Assembly (NCBI GenBank): GCA_905221605.1
Contig: CAJNDS010002556.1
Span: forward strand, 300,665 to 364,664
Length of the DNA: 64,000 nt
From: Symbiodinium natans
Taxonomy: Eukaryota; Sar; Dinophyceae; Suessiales; Symbiodiniaceae
Direction of reading: 5' to 3'
Each line of letters begins with the position of its first letter. Position 1 is the stretch's first letter. The notes beneath the pieces are model-generated. The model searched no databases. It worked only from the letters and a program-made list of their open reading frames with translations, and had not been told where the DNA came from. Made by a program: the position numbers and the translations under genes. Below, in pieces: positions 31,581 to 43,123 of this stretch.

Positions 31581-32580
31581 CCAATGGCCCCTTTTCCAAG
31601 GAGCGCTTGCTCTGAAAGAATGGGGCACACTAGAACATTGCTCTTTCAGGGCTTATGGGGGTTTAAGGTCCGAACAGATGCTTAAACAGGAAAGCAGTTA
31701 TCAGTTGCCTGGTTTAAGGCACTGTTCAACCTTCCACTTTCAAGCCGCTACATCTGTACACCAAGCCAAGGCCCAGCACAACGTAAATCCTCTGACCCCT
31801 TCTATCAAGCCCGATTCTCGAAAGCCCAAGCCCACAGGCTGAAGTCTCAACCCCAAAACTTTGCAAGCTCCATCCTGCCGTAGACCCCAGGAGTGTGCAA
31901 GACCACGACGATGGCAGATCACAAACGTGACTTACGAGAGCACCCCCCCAAGCCTACGAGCCACAACGGCTCTGCACTTCACAAGCCAACAAAGCGACGG
32001 CACGATTTCGAGCACGGAATGCGCACGACAGCTAGGCGAGAGAGAGCACCGAGTGGCGAGGGGCATGCGGACGGCCAAGCGGCACAAAAGCATGTCCCGG
32101 ACACCATATCCTGATGCCGAGCAAGTCATGCAAGAACTCACGGGAAGCAGGAAGGTGCCCCTGAACTAGGCAGCGCGATTTGTCCCGCCTGCGACACCGA
32201 AACAACTGGTTCTTTCTTTTTGAAAACAGCCAATGGCTTCAGCAACCCTAAACCCTAAACCTTAAAACGTTCGCCACGCCCCTCGACGGGAGCCGCGCAC
32301 CAGGTGGGCGCACCACACGTACACCTCATCCTTTGCATCCCCTTCTACTGTCTGGGGAGTAAACTAACGGTTTCCTGGTATGGAATCTCTGTAATGTTCA
32401 CACACACATCTTTGGAGACCCATGGCAAGCTTAGTAGCTGAGTGAGCACGCTTTACACTTTTAGTATACCATAATGCCCTACAGAACTGAAAGTGCACAC
32501 TAAAGACTAGGAAAGTGCTTTCTACCCACAAGCCGAAAACCTGAGCAAACAGCGCTCCGTGGCCTAAACCGGGTGCCCAG
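31581..32580. other. Uncertain region upstream of J-domain exon
   Basis: A GC-rich stretch at 31861-32169 is open in two frames on + and has no recognised domain. One frame includes QLGEREHRVARGMRTAKRHK and is the better candidate. A family G-like element lies at 32434-32516. Otherwise nothing is seen. Confidence 0.35.
32434..32516 (+). mobile_element. Family G-like element
   Basis: GTAGCTGAGTGAGCACGCTT and TTACACTTTT match the start of 13368-13467. The right side (AACTGAAAGTGCACAC) matches its inner arm, but the outer right arm is weak. Confidence 0.45.
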
Positions 32581-32646
32581 GACATCCTCGGCGTGAGCCG
32601 GGCCGCGCCGCAGGAAGATATTCTCCGTGCCTATCGTGGTCTCAGG
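32581..32646 (+). CDS. J-domain (DnaJ-type) protein, exon with helices I-II
   Basis: After an AG (GTGCCCAG) the + strand reads DILGVSRAAPQEDILRAYRG, which matches the start of a J domain (Y-x-ILGV-x-x-x-A-x-x-x-x-I-x-x-AYR). J-domain proteins stimulate Hsp70 ATPase activity. The HPD motif that should follow was not found in frame; the end of the segment reads out of frame or splices after AYR (TATCGT|GGTCTC region). A likely later exon is 35611-35673. The gene's remaining exons are not identified. Confidence 0.55.
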
Positions 32647-34085
32647 GCTGCACCCGAGATTCACAGGGGTTGCGATGATCGGTAGGCAGCAACAAGTTAT
32701 TAAAAGTCATTGTTGCCTTGCTGAGCTGACCTGTTTGTAAGCATCTTGCCTCACAAAGCCACATCGCGTGAAGACAGAGGAAGAGGCATAACAGGACAGG
32801 CGGGTGCAGGTGATAAGGACGCCTTTCTGCTACCAGATGCAAATATCTGCCGACCGCTTGAAGCCTATTTGCATCAAATATTTAGTGGGTTCGTGTGGCG
32901 ATTGCTTGCTCCTGGATGCATATTGCCGCTAAACAAGTTGGACTTTACAGTTTTTGTTTCTCGGGGGGGGGGGGGGGGAGGGTGGTAGCATTTCATTGCG
33001 GGCGTCTGAGATTTGATCGGGAAAAGAATGGAGAAGTCTGGGGCGTTGGCGGTGCAAAAAGCCAAGTGCACGGTTTTGGTGGTGCAGGAAGCGAATGGAA
33101 CGGTTCTGAGTCGTTCGTGATACAAGCAGCAGATGTAATGATGTTTTGGTAGTGCATCAGCAAGTCAAATGGAATAGGGTTTGGCGGTGCTATGATGGGG
33201 TCGCTATCCCGCCTGCTCTTTTTTCCTTGCAAAGCCTAGTCAGGCGGGGTCGTCATCGACAAAGTCACGAGGGTAAGTAGGTGAGACAAGCAAGACTTGT
33301 GGAATGTATGTACCCGCGGAGATACACTTCACAGTCTTACGAAATAGCAGGCACGTGCGGTCTGCACAACACGTTTCGTCTATCCGTTAAAATGGGTTCT
33401 TAGCCTATGTGAGTTTCGATAAGTTGGTTTTCTCAACACCCTATGCTGGTAATTGGTGCTGTGATCGTATTGTGCGGATGAGGGCTCCCTCTTCAAGCGG
33501 GCGTGCATCGTGAACCCAAAAGCCCGAGTCCTAAGCACGCAACCCTCAGCCCTGCCGCTTTGGCTAGTGCCAGCGCGAACATCCCGGAGCTGAGGTCAGG
33601 CCTTGAAGCTTTGTCTACGGAAACGCGTCACAGCTCACATAGTTGAAAAGGAACTGGGAGTTTCAGAGTTCAGAAGGAATTGAAGGCCCTCATCTACGGG
33701 ATACCAGAGGAGACCCACCCAAACCCAGTTTTGAAGAAAACTCCCCAGCTGGAGGCTTCAGGACTTTGTGCGTTTTGGCATCCCTCCCTTGGGCTTCACA
33801 TTTCTCGTGCTTTGCAGGATCAGAGTCGGTTTCAGGGTTTAGGGTTTAGGGTTTAGGGTTTAGGGTTTAGGGTTTTTAGGGCTGAGAGACTTAGGTTCTA
33901 GAGAGGTTCTGGGCACTCTGCAGATTTACGGAGGAGTGGGTGGGGCAGACCAGTGGGGGGGGGTTAGCTTGGTGACCGCTGAGCTAGCATTACAACACAA
34001 ATCGCAAGTTCTTCGCTACAGCAGTTCGGGTTTGGCCCGAGGTTCAGGGCTTCAGGACGCGGTTGCGGGTGGGGGGCCTCTGTGG

Positions 34086-34158
34086 TTAAACCCTAAACCC
34101 TAAACCCTAAACCCTAAACCCTAAACCCTAAACCCTAAACCCTAAACCCTAAACCCTG
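34086..34158 (+). repeat. CCCTAAA tandem array
   Basis: About ten perfect units. Confidence 0.95.
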
Positions 34159-34236
34159 TACCTTACTTGCACGGCTCCCTTGCAAGGCGTGCACAAGCGG
34201 AGCCCCAGTCGCCTCAAGGAAGTCTGAAATCCATTT

Positions 34237-34352
34237 CGGGGATCATGGGTATAGGGTTTAGGGTTTAGGGTTTAGGGTTTAGGGTTTATAAACACCTTCA
34301 TATGGGCTACCTTACTTGTAACCCTACTGATAGCTACCCATGAACCTTCAAG
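34237..34352 (+). mobile_element. Family B inverted-repeat element carrying a TTTAGGG array
   Basis: The right end reads AGCTACCCATGAACCTTCAAG and the interior CATATGGGCTACCTTACTTG, as in the 24303 copy. The left arm (GGGATCATGGGTATAGGG) is degraded and followed by five TTTAGGG units. Confidence 0.55.
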
Positions 34353-34740
34353 CATCGAATCTTTTGTAGCTCATCCGTCGACTCAACAGACTCTGGCCTT
34401 AGGTGCAAAGGGGGTTTAGGGTTCCAGGGCTCAATGCCTGGAGACTCTCGCAGCTTTTCTAAAGAGCCTTGTATGGCCCGAACCTTGAAGGATCAACACC
34501 CAGATCCTCGCATGAGACTTTCTTGAGGCTTGAGACTCACATGAGCCACCTTCTCAAGTCTTCTTAACTTCCTAAACCTTTGAGCACAAGTCCTGAATAG
34601 AATTACCCACTCAGCCAAGGATATGCTCCCAATCGGCCTGGCCCCTCTAGCGCGGCTCCCGTGGTCGAGGCCGAAATCGCCGTGTAGGTAGCCAGGAATG
34701 CTGTCTATTTGCATCAGCACGATGATTATTAGTAGTAGTT

Positions 34741-34829
34741 TGGGTTTAGGGTTTAGGGTTTAGGGTTTAGGGTTTAGGGTTTAGGGTTTAGGGTTTAGGG
34801 TTTAGGGTTTAGGGTTTAGGGTTTAGGGT
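34741..34829 (+). repeat. TTTAGGG tandem array
   Basis: About twelve perfect units, with a TAGTAGT motif on both sides (34727-34738 and 34829-34834). Confidence 0.95.
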
Positions 34830-35610
34830 AGTAGTCGTGGTCGTCAGATGCTTCTTTTAGGAGCGCTTCGGGGCTTAAGTTTCGCACGAGCTTGCGAGTT
34901 CGAGGCTTTGGGACGGGAGTCAGCGCTAGGAGTGGAAGGCCTAGGGGGCTGAGGGAGCCGGGCCGTTTGTAGTAAAATTTCGGGACGTCCATGAGAACCC
35001 AGGGTTCAGGGACTAGGTACATGGCCGACAGCAGTACGGCTTTGCAGGAGGTACTTAGGAAGGGGTGTATCCTGCACGGGTCAGCACAAAGTAACATGAC
35101 CGGAGCAGAGACCCTGAAGTGCCATGAACCTTGACTCGAAAGCTCCGACACCCTCAGCCTTACACCCTAAACCCTAAGCCCTTATACCCTAAACCCCCTG
35201 AATTCCTAGCCCTCGACTGACCCCGTGGCACAAAAAACCTGCGGACCCTCTTCCGCTCCCTGAGAAATTCGGTTTAGGGTTTAGGGTTCAGGGTTTAGGC
35301 TTTAGGGTTTAGGGATTTGTTTCAGGATGTTTCAGGAACCCTCAACAAAGGGAAAAGACCGTTGTCACCATCAGCTGCGACTGTTAGAATCGCACGTTTC
35401 CTAAGGTTCCGGACGCAGAGTCTTAGAGCCCCTCAATTCCTAAGCTGCACCAACCGCACAACCCTAAGCTCGTTCAAAAAGAGTCCAAACAAACACCCCG
35501 AAAACACCCTAAACCCTAAACCCTAAACCCTCAACCCTAAACGCTACAAAAGCCTAAACTCCCTCTAAAAATTCCCTAAAAGCTCTCTCAACGCCACTCC
35601 ATATCCAGAG

Positions 35611-35673
35611 GTTCAGGACATCTTCCCCGCCTGGCGGATCCGCGCGGAGGCCTACGAGACCCTCTCGGATCCG
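35611..35673 (+). CDS. J-domain protein, exon with helix IV
   Basis: Reads VQDIFPAWRIRAEAYETLSD then P, matching the end of a J domain (F..I..AYE.LSDP). The donor is probably GC after CCG. Order and strand agree with the exon at 32581-32646, so both may belong to one gene, but 3 kb separates them and the linking exon is missing. Confidence 0.5.
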
Positions 35674-36125
35674 GCAACTGGGCCCTGGGGTTTGTTGGGT
35701 TTTGGAGTACAAAACTTTCAGACTTTTGTTGGATGCTGGGTTCCCATTATGGCTACTTATACCTCCAAAGTCGGGTTTGTTGCTTAAGGGTTGAGGGTTT
35801 GGCGAAAGAAGGGTTTGGGGTTTCGGGTTTTAGGTTGGTGGTTTCGGGCTTGGGGCTTTGGAGGATGGGACAATACTAAATAATACTAAATAAGCCCGTG
35901 AAGCCACGAGACCCTGAAAGCCCGATTGTGGGCCCGCGTGCCAAAGAAGCAGCATGCCGCAAAGCCGAAAGAGTCTCAGATGTACTGGCTTCTCAAGCGT
36001 CTCAGGCATCTCCGGCAACTCCAGATTTGTTGCCAGAGCTTTAAGGTTCGGTACCTTGTGTGGACGCCTCACAGGGTAGCCTTTATCCTACTACCCTATA
36101 CAACTCCCATACACAGAAAAAAATA

Positions 36126-36190
36126 CATATGTTTATACATACATATATATATATATATATATTCTGTATACAAATATGTGTATATGTATG
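36126..36190 (+). repeat. AT-rich microsatellite
   Basis: TACATA and TATATA runs with interruptions. Similar tracts lie at 37653-37703, 46628-46645 and 59861-59925. Confidence 0.85.
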
Positions 36191-36307
36191 CACACCCTTA
36201 CAATTGCGAGTCCGGCAAAACTCGAAATTTGAAACCACAACCTTACTCGTACTGCTGCGATGACTTCCACGACTTCTACTGCTACTTCTGGTAGGAGCCG
36301 AAGGAGG

Positions 36308-36405
36308 CCCTCATTCCCTTTTTTTACGGTGTAGGTTCGCTTCTAATCCCCTTAAAACCAAAGAGGGCACCCCCCTTTCTATTCCTAGGCCTGGGTGCAG
36401 TCCGC
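36308..36405 (+). mobile_element. Family C-like element
   Basis: Shares the family layout: a CCCTCATTCCCTTTTT start, TTCGCTTCTAATCCCCTTAA in the middle, then GAGGGCACCCCCC and CCTAGGCCTGGG. It is immediately followed by the exon-like segment 36411-36568. Confidence 0.5.
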
Positions 36406-36410
36406 CAGTT

Positions 36411-36568
36411 GTACTTTTACTCAGGCAAGGCGCAGCCTCTACAACATCAGCCTGGTCCGGTCGGGGTCGGCCGATGGCCTTGCGGACGCGCTGCGCCCTC
36501 CCGTTGCACCGTGGCGGCGACTTCGACGAGGGGGCGGAAAGGGGAGGAGGTGGCAGAAGTGGTTGTAG
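36411..36568 (+). CDS. Exon-like segment, possibly C-terminal
   Basis: Follows the family C-like element and reads RRSLYNISLVRSGSADGLAD onward, becoming arginine- and glycine-rich and ending WQKWL at a stop. The composition suggests coding. The protein is not recognised, and the opposite strand is also open. Confidence 0.3.
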
Positions 36569-36989
36569 TCAGGAGGAGGGATAAATAGGAGTAGGAGTAA
36601 GCCATAAAATATTGGAGGAGCGTATAGGCTAAAAAAAGCTTGTGCTAGCACCGATTCTGTTGGTGGCGAGTACGACAAATGATTGTTTCCATAGCTTTGC
36701 TTTTTCGTGATCCTTTCTGTCGAGGATTTTTGGCACCTCTCAACATCCAAAGCTTAAGCGTGGGCCAACCTCCGAGCCTGGCGCCCGAAGCCTGAAAGAG
36801 CCCCATCAACCACCCCCCGCCCTTCAATGTGAGATGAGTCGTAAACTCCACGGGGTGTAGGGCTTAGGGCTTGCGTGGTTTAGAGTGCAAGACTCCCACC
36901 CGACACCACAATGCACCAAGGGAGCCATCCATGGCCATATGCTTGGCGATCACCCCGTTGAGCTGCTTCATGTGTTGCTCCAGGCAAGC

Positions 36990-37097
36990 TTACTAGGACC
37001 GGGAGTAGGCCCTTCTTTCCTTTTCTTAGGGTTGGGGTTCCCTTATCATCCCCTTAAATGCAGAAAGGGTGCCCTTTTTATTCCAAGGTTACTCCCG
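36990..37097 (+). mobile_element. Family C inverted-repeat element
   Basis: Begins GGACCGGGAGTAGGCCCTTC and ends CCAAGGTTACTCCCGGGTCC, inverted matches. The interior has TTCCCTTATCATCCCCTTAA and GAAAGGGTGCCCTTTTT. The preceding 80 bp (about 36903-36984) read AIHGHMLGDHPVELLHVLLQ and may be an exon. Confidence 0.65.
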
Positions 37098-37099
37098 GG

Positions 37100-38888
37100 T
37101 CCAGCTTATGATTGGTGGGCTGGGGGTCTGGGGTTCTCGCCGAGGAAGCTATGTAACAGTGAAGCTACCCTTTCAGAAACAAGGGCTTCTTGGGGGCTTC
37201 CCAAATGGGGCTCGGGATTTATGTCTGAAGCTTTCCGGGTCTAGCATGTCTCGGTTCATGTGCTCAGGTAAGTTTCGAACTGCGGTGGCCTTTGGATGAA
37301 TGTTTGGCGTTGGAAGGTTCAAGGTTTAGGGTTTTGGGTTTTGGGTTTTGTGAACAACGTCTGCAAAGTTTGTGTTCCAGGAATTACTTTTCGCGTGCTG
37401 GATCTCCGCCCTCAACGTGGTTTTTAGGCTCCTCTATTGGGGATTCAACGCGCCATAGTAAGTTCTGGTACGACATCACAAACATAGCCATGGAAAGGAA
37501 CTTGCAACGGTGACACATCAGCTCCGAGATCAGAGCCAGCCCAATAAGGTTTAGGGGGCATTCAGGGCAGTTGACTTAAGGTTTGGGCTTCTGAGCGTTG
37601 GCCCAGTCGATGATCTCCCAGAAGCAGCAAGGGGCTCCTATCTCGAGCTTTATGGATATATATATATATATATATATATATACTATATATGTATATATAT
37701 ATACAGAGCCTAAGGTGTAAATACCGATGAATGTGGCAGCTCCTCATCAAGTCTCTCTCGTCCCACGAGAACCAATGTCCGCAGCCGCAGAAACCTTACT
37801 CCCCGCATGTGCACCGGCGATCGGAAGGAATAGCCATGCGAAGTCCTCCCTCACACCCTAATGTTTCGAAGATGCACAATGAAAGCTACAAAAATAGACT
37901 CCGCAGGCAGAGCCTCAGTCCTGGCAGAGCCTGATCTCGGGCCCCTCGGTTTCTGGAGGGCTTTGGACTTGAAGGAGTTTTGGGTTTAAGGCTTAAAGCA
38001 CTTTGGGTGTTTAGACCCTGCATTTTTAGGGCTGCGGACTGGGGCTTATGGGGGTTTACAGGGCTTGGAAATTACTCAGGTGGCTTTGCCATACATCTCA
38101 CTACCCCCCCTCCAGCCTTTTTGGGGTTTCGTGTGCTAAGCTCCAATAACTAACTAGAGCTTACCAGCAAGAAAAATCATAGGGCAGGCAGGCACCGAAG
38201 CTACCCCAGCCCACGAACCCTTCCTCTTGGATATGACCACCAGCACGTGCCCCACAAGCTCAGTGGAAGAGCAAAGGTTCTAAAGATGGCGGCGCCTACC
38301 GACAAAAAGAACTCAGCAGCCAGAAATCACAGAAAGCAATAGAGAACCCGTACTAGTACCTCTGGCTCCTATGAAAGCCTACAACTCACCGACTGGGGCA
38401 ATTTGGCGTTGAACCTTGTAGTCCACGCTTGGAGGTTTAGGGCTTAGGGTGTAAGGCAGCAGAACTCGACAGAAGCGTAATGCTAGGACAAGCTTTGAAG
38501 CAAATAAGTATGCAATGAGTTGCACTTAACCCCTAATTGTAGCACATGCACCGAAAGCCTAAACCTTTCGACCCTGAAATCTGGGGGACCCTGAAGTCTG
38601 GGGTGGCAGCTGAGCCTTAGGCTAAATCACTAGTATCCCCCAAGAAAGAAACCCCTACGTAGTCCCAGGTTACACTTGCGAAGCAAATAAGTTAGTCGTC
38701 GGCTGAAGCCCACTGTGCTATACTTCCTTATCCAGTTCTTCGCGGGCTACTGTTTGTTCCTGCTTGGGGATTTCTAGGCCTGTAGCCTTCCCCACACCTA
38801 AGATCGCAACGACCCTCAACCCAAATACTTTAGCTCTTGTTTGCAAATGGGAGCCAACTCTGAGGCCTACGAAAGAGCCAACTGCAGG
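37100..38888. other. Stretch without recognisable gene
   Basis: Contains an AT microsatellite (37653-37703) and scattered short open frames without known domains. Telomere-type repeats are sparse here compared with the rest of the window. Confidence 0.45.
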
Positions 38889-38960
38889 GCCTTTTGGACC
38901 GCTTGCCGCTGGCCCCACGAGTGCACGAACTGGTCACGAGGGTGGAGGACTTGGAGGGTG
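38889..38960 (+). CDS. Exon-like segment upstream of the 39.1 kb frame
   Basis: After ACTGCAG it reads LLDRLPLAPRVHELVTRVED then LE, a helical composition. It could be an upstream exon of the gene at 39119-39985. No domain is recognised. Confidence 0.35.
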
Positions 38961-39118
38961 CTGCTGGTGATGGTGGTCGTGGTAACGGTAGTAGTTGTAG
39001 AAGTAGGAATAGTAGAAGAAAAACCGTATGTAGGATTTACATCGGAAAGATGGGTGTCAGCCACAGCAGAAGTACGTAATAAACCGCATGTCGTGTCACG
39101 CGAAAAGGTTCTGGCGGT

Positions 39119-39985
39119 GTGAACATTGTGAATTGCCCTCTTGTCTCGCTTGCCTCTTTGCTACAATCAAGTCAGAAGGAGACAGATGAGCGCCGCGTAG
39201 ACTGCCTCTGGAGATCTCAGACGGAATTCCAAGCGGGCATGGAATGGGACAATCTGGTTTTCTACAGTCCGGCGACAAAGGCTCCTGCAGCTGGCGTTTA
39301 CTTCCACACTGTCATGGTGGAGTTCCAGCGGGTGCTGCATGGGTACATCGTGGACAACCCGACTTGCAGACTGGAGGAAGCTTTGCAGCACGTGGAGAAG
39401 CACCTCGCGAGTCGGGGTTTCAGCTGCCCGCTCAAAATGCGGTGCAGGGTCTTGCGAAACGGCAAGAAACTGTGCAGCCCGGCTGTCTCCTGCGTGGCCA
39501 CACTTCTGGCAATGCGCGATGAGGTCATGCACGCTAGCAACTCAGCCCTGGCTAGGTTGCGACAGAAGTGGGCGCGCCAGTCCAGAGAGCTCGGCGAGCA
39601 GAATGCTGCTCGGAGCATGAAGAGATGCTCGCAACTGTGGGGTTTCGTTTTCGCTCACCTGCAGACCTTGTGCTCTGTCCCGCTCGTTCGACGGCGGAAG
39701 TTCTGCAAGCAGCCTGAAGACGTGGTGGTGCAAGTGGCGCTGGACAGCCCGTTCTGCCGGACCTTGGGGTCACCGGATGAGCTGGCAAGGCGCTTGGCCA
39801 CCCCCACAGGCAGGGACTTTCTCGGCACGTTCCTGCTTCACGATGTTGCAAACGACCCGGCGTCCCCCAACCACAAGTTCGCAGCTGGAGCCTGGCAGTG
39901 GCTGGAAAACAAAAGGAGGCGGTGGGAGCACCTCGGCCGTAGAATCCGGCACCGTTTGGATGCGTGCTGGGAGTTTTTTGGTTGA
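39119..39985 (+). CDS. Unidentified protein, long single-exon segment (288 codons)
   Basis: This is the longest single open frame in the window. GC-rich, normal codon composition and no repeats mark it as real coding sequence. The translation has no membrane segment or motif I can name; it includes GMEWDNLVFYSP, a Cys-containing stretch (SCPLKMRCRVLRNGKKLCSP) and a basic, Trp-rich end (AWQWLENKRRRWEHLGRR). The true exon may start near 39202 (after TCTCAG) and end near 39969, with a further exon at about 40048-40147. Frames on the opposite strand are shorter and appear to be shadows. No function is proposed. Confidence 0.65.
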   Translation: MNIVNCPLVSLASLLQSSQKETDERRVDCLWRSQTEFQAGMEWDNLVFYSPATKAPAAGVYFHTVMVEFQRVLHGYIVDNPTCRLEEALQHVEKHLASRGFSCPLKMRCRVLRNGKKLCSPAVSCVATLLAMRDEVMHASNSALARLRQKWARQSRELGEQNAARSMKRCSQLWGFVFAHLQTLCSVPLVRRRKFCKQPEDVVVQVALDSPFCRTLGSPDELARRLATPTGRDFLGTFLLHDVANDPASPNHKFAAGAWQWLENKRRRWEHLGRRIRHRLDACWEFFG

Positions 39986-40047
39986 AGGGGTGCCGTTTTA
40001 GGCGGGCATCTGAGGTCTGGATACGCAAGCCCAAGCACACGGAGCCC

Positions 40048-40147
40048 ACGTTCTCCGCCAATCGAGTATTACAGCGAGTGCTTCATCGACACGCTTTCCC
40101 AGACATGTCTTCGCCGGATCTTGTCCTTCGCCCAGCTTCTCAGACTG
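40048..40147 (+). CDS. Possible next exon of the 39.1 kb gene
   Basis: Reads RSPPIEYYSECFIDTLSQTC and then LRRILSFAQLL on +, plausible for a folded protein. Splice borders are not clear. Confidence 0.35.
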
Positions 40148-41418
40148 TAGTATTCGACTCTGCTGTTCCAACCCTAAGCCCTAAACCGCCCCAAGATTCT
40201 AAACCCTAAACCCTCCAGCACACAAGAACGCGAAAGTACGATCACAAATTTACTTGCGCGCGAAGGATCTTGGATCTCGCCCGATGCGGAATGGCGAACC
40301 GGTCCTTGGCCCGTCAAGTCCGGATGGTTATGAGAGACGGTGTGGCCGTAGATTAGGGCAAGCACTGCTCCTGACATGATGAGCCTAGGAATTTGGATGC
40401 GCTTTCAAACCCATGCGTTTGAGTTTCTCTTGTATAAACACTCCGAAATGCTCGTGCGCTTGCTGGGTTGCATGGGTTGGATTCGCTTCCAGATCAAAAG
40501 CAGCTTTGTTTCACTCGTTTCGTGGGACCATGGCCCGAGGCAAGGAATATAGAGTGCCCCCATATCTAGGCCCCCATCATACCAGAATCCTTACTTAGTC
40601 TAGGAAACGCAAACAAAGGTGCGCGCCTAAATACCCTAAACTCTAAATCCCAAGGACGCGCACGTTGTTCTAGAGGTCCTTCAAAAGAATCGTGTGACCC
40701 CTCCCCGCCTGAACAGTCGAAGCTGTTTTTGTGTTTCTTTAAAATGTCCACGGGCTTTATATGATTGTTTTCACAGGGATGTGAGGTTGCACATGAATTG
40801 ACAAGGGACAGGGAGGCCCGGCAATTGATGTCAAAAGGCTGGCCGCGTGCAATTGCCTTACGACGCCCGAAAGCCTACACCCTACAAGCCTATGCACGTG
40901 TTCTGAACCTCTAACAACCGTAAACCTAAACCCCAAACCCGACAAATATGTTGAGAACAGCTCCCTTGTCTTGCGCCTGGGTCACACTCAGCTCCAATCG
41001 CGCGTGCGTCTTGCTGTCAAGGCTTTCCACAGTATGAGGGTTTAGTAGGGTTCTAGGGCTCAGGGAAATTGAGCTCCCGACCCCAAACACCAGGCCTTAA
41101 ATCCTGGACCCTAAGCCCCAAACCCTGAAACGTAAACCCCTGAAGGGTTCTGGTAAACATGTCAGTTCAGCCCTCAATGAACCTCACACCCACGGCTTGA
41201 GGTTGAACGTTCGGGTCACCTTGAATTTAATCCTGTAAACTTAGGACCTTCAGCCCAGCAGCCAAACCCTAAGCCTTGTAAGATGTAACCCTGAGCCCGA
41301 AACCCTAAGCCAAAAAAAGTCCTGCCCTAAACCTTCAAATTTAGACCTCAACTTGGGGACGAAGCCACAGCCAGCTCCTTGAAAACCTTCGCGGAATCGC
41401 AGAGAGCCAAGATAGGTA

Positions 41419-41527
41419 GCCCAGTGGTACCTCCTTGCCCTTCTTTTTTGAGTTCTGGGTTCCCTGAGAAAGTAACCAACCCCAGCAAGGGTAACCTTAT
41501 TGTGATTTGGTTACTGAGCTGCCAAGC
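41419..41527 (+). mobile_element. Family C inverted-repeat element
   Basis: Begins GTAGCCCAGTGGTACCTCCT and ends GATTTGGTTACTGAGCTGCC. It is the closest relative of the intron at 12500-12608, sharing AAGTAACCAACC at the same spacing. Possible exon sequence flanks it but was not identified. Confidence 0.7.
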
Positions 41528-41939
41528 AAGAATACCCCATAGCGTATGGGAGGGAGGGGGGCGCGGGGGGGGGGTGGTGTATGGTTTAGGGCTTGAGGGC
41601 CTGAGGCTTTCCATTCACGATTTATGCACAACACCATAAGGATCCTCCAAATGAAGGGAGTACCTTTCTGAGAATCCCGCAGTGCATCTTTCCTGTCAAG
41701 GTGCAGCAGAAGCTGTCACTTTGCTCCGAATGGTTTCGAGCTCAACTCTGAGCTTAGTGTTTAGGGTTTAGGGTTTGGGGTTTAGACTATCACTCCCTTC
41801 GTTCGGCGGACGCTTTGATGCAGGCGCTATGCGCGTAGGTCATCAATGTTACGACATCTTCGCTGTTCTTGGCCGAGAGCGTCATTGTCACATTCTCAAC
41901 CCCATGCCCAAACCCTAAACCCTAAACCCTGAACCGTAA

Positions 41940-42180
41940 AAACTCTAAACCCTCAACCGGCAACCTAAACCCTCAACCCTGAACCCTGAACCCTAAACCC
42001 TAAACCCTAAACCCCAAACCCCAAACCCCAAACCCCAAACCCTAAACCCTAAACCCTAAACCCTAAACCCTAAACCCTAAACCCTAAACCCTAAACCCTA
42101 AACCCTAAACCCTAAACCCTAAACCCTAAACCCTAAACCCTAAACCCTAAACCCTAAACCCTAAACCCTAAACCCTAAAC
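41940..42180 (+). repeat. Longest CCCTAAA array (with CCCCAAA variants)
   Basis: Degenerate CCCTGAA/CCCTCAA units pass into four CCCCAAA units and then about nineteen perfect CCCTAAA units (about 42046-42180). It is internal and flanked by unrelated unique sequence on both sides. Confidence 0.95.
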
Positions 42181-43072
42181 CAAACCGGACAACAGTTGTT
42201 GGTGAACTTTCCAGAGAGCAGCGGCGAGAGCAGAGGGCCTTCTCACGGGAGGCGCAGGCGGCTTCAGACTCACTTTAAGGTGTGTGTTAGGGCCCTAGAC
42301 CCTTACGGATCCACTTGAAAGGTTCAAAATTTGCGGATCCCCGATTCTACTTTAGGGTTTAGGGTTTAAGGTTTAGTAGAAATGAGTACCTTAAAGCCTG
42401 TCAAGGATCCCGGTGTAAGTGAAGGAGTATTGGGCTCTTTGGGTTGAGGGCAAGATTCGATTCTAGAATTGGGCTGTCTTGGCAGCATGTAGCCCTAAAC
42501 CCTAAACCTTAACTCCGGGTGATGTTCCATAAGCAGGTTCTAGTGCGTAATAAACACACACAAACTGTTTGTTTATACGGAACATGGCCCATCTGGCTCC
42601 CGGATGGAGAAGTGCATTCCTCATGCTAGCTCACGGCCATCGTGGGAAGCTGGTTTCTCACGATCATTTCAACCGGATCCCACTCCTGGCTAGCCCGAAG
42701 GGGATCCGGAGGCTCGAAATCCAACAGAAGCATGTCGATGCATTCGCTTGTTTCCAGATGTGAGCGGCGTGTGAAAAAGGTTCGCTTGGCGTGCACAGAA
42801 CGTGTAGGCTTCGGGTGGGCACTTGGGATCCGAAGATCTGTGATCTGTGAACTTCATTCGCGCATTTCATAATTGTTAAATTGTGCGTGAAACCTCGTTG
42901 GCATGATTTGCGTCTCTTCCAACAGGCTAAACTGAGGTATGACAATCTTTTGTGTATTTGGGGGGTGGTTCTTAAGAAGAAAGTAGTTGTGGTTTAACTC
43001 TAGGTTGTGGTTTTGTGTGTCCGGTATGGTCCCTGTCACCGCGCTTCAACGACCGAACCAACTCGTTAAATC

Positions 43073-43123
43073 CTAAACCCTAAACCCTAAACCCTAAACC
43101 CTAAACCCTAAACCCTAAACCCT
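43073..43123 (+). repeat. CCCTAAA tandem array
   Basis: About seven units. Confidence 0.92.

Larger units (their letters stand above)
32650..35610. other. Probable intronic/intergenic DNA between J-domain exons
   Basis: Contains a G run (32963-32978), TTTAGGG arrays (33836-33875, 34741-34829), a CCCTAAA array (34086-34158) and a family B element (34237-34352). No exon with an HPD motif was found. Confidence 0.45.

Noticed and set aside
41940-42180. A chromosome end or telomere
   Set aside because: The array is short, flanked by unique sequence on both sides, and similar arrays occur throughout in both orientations and within introns.
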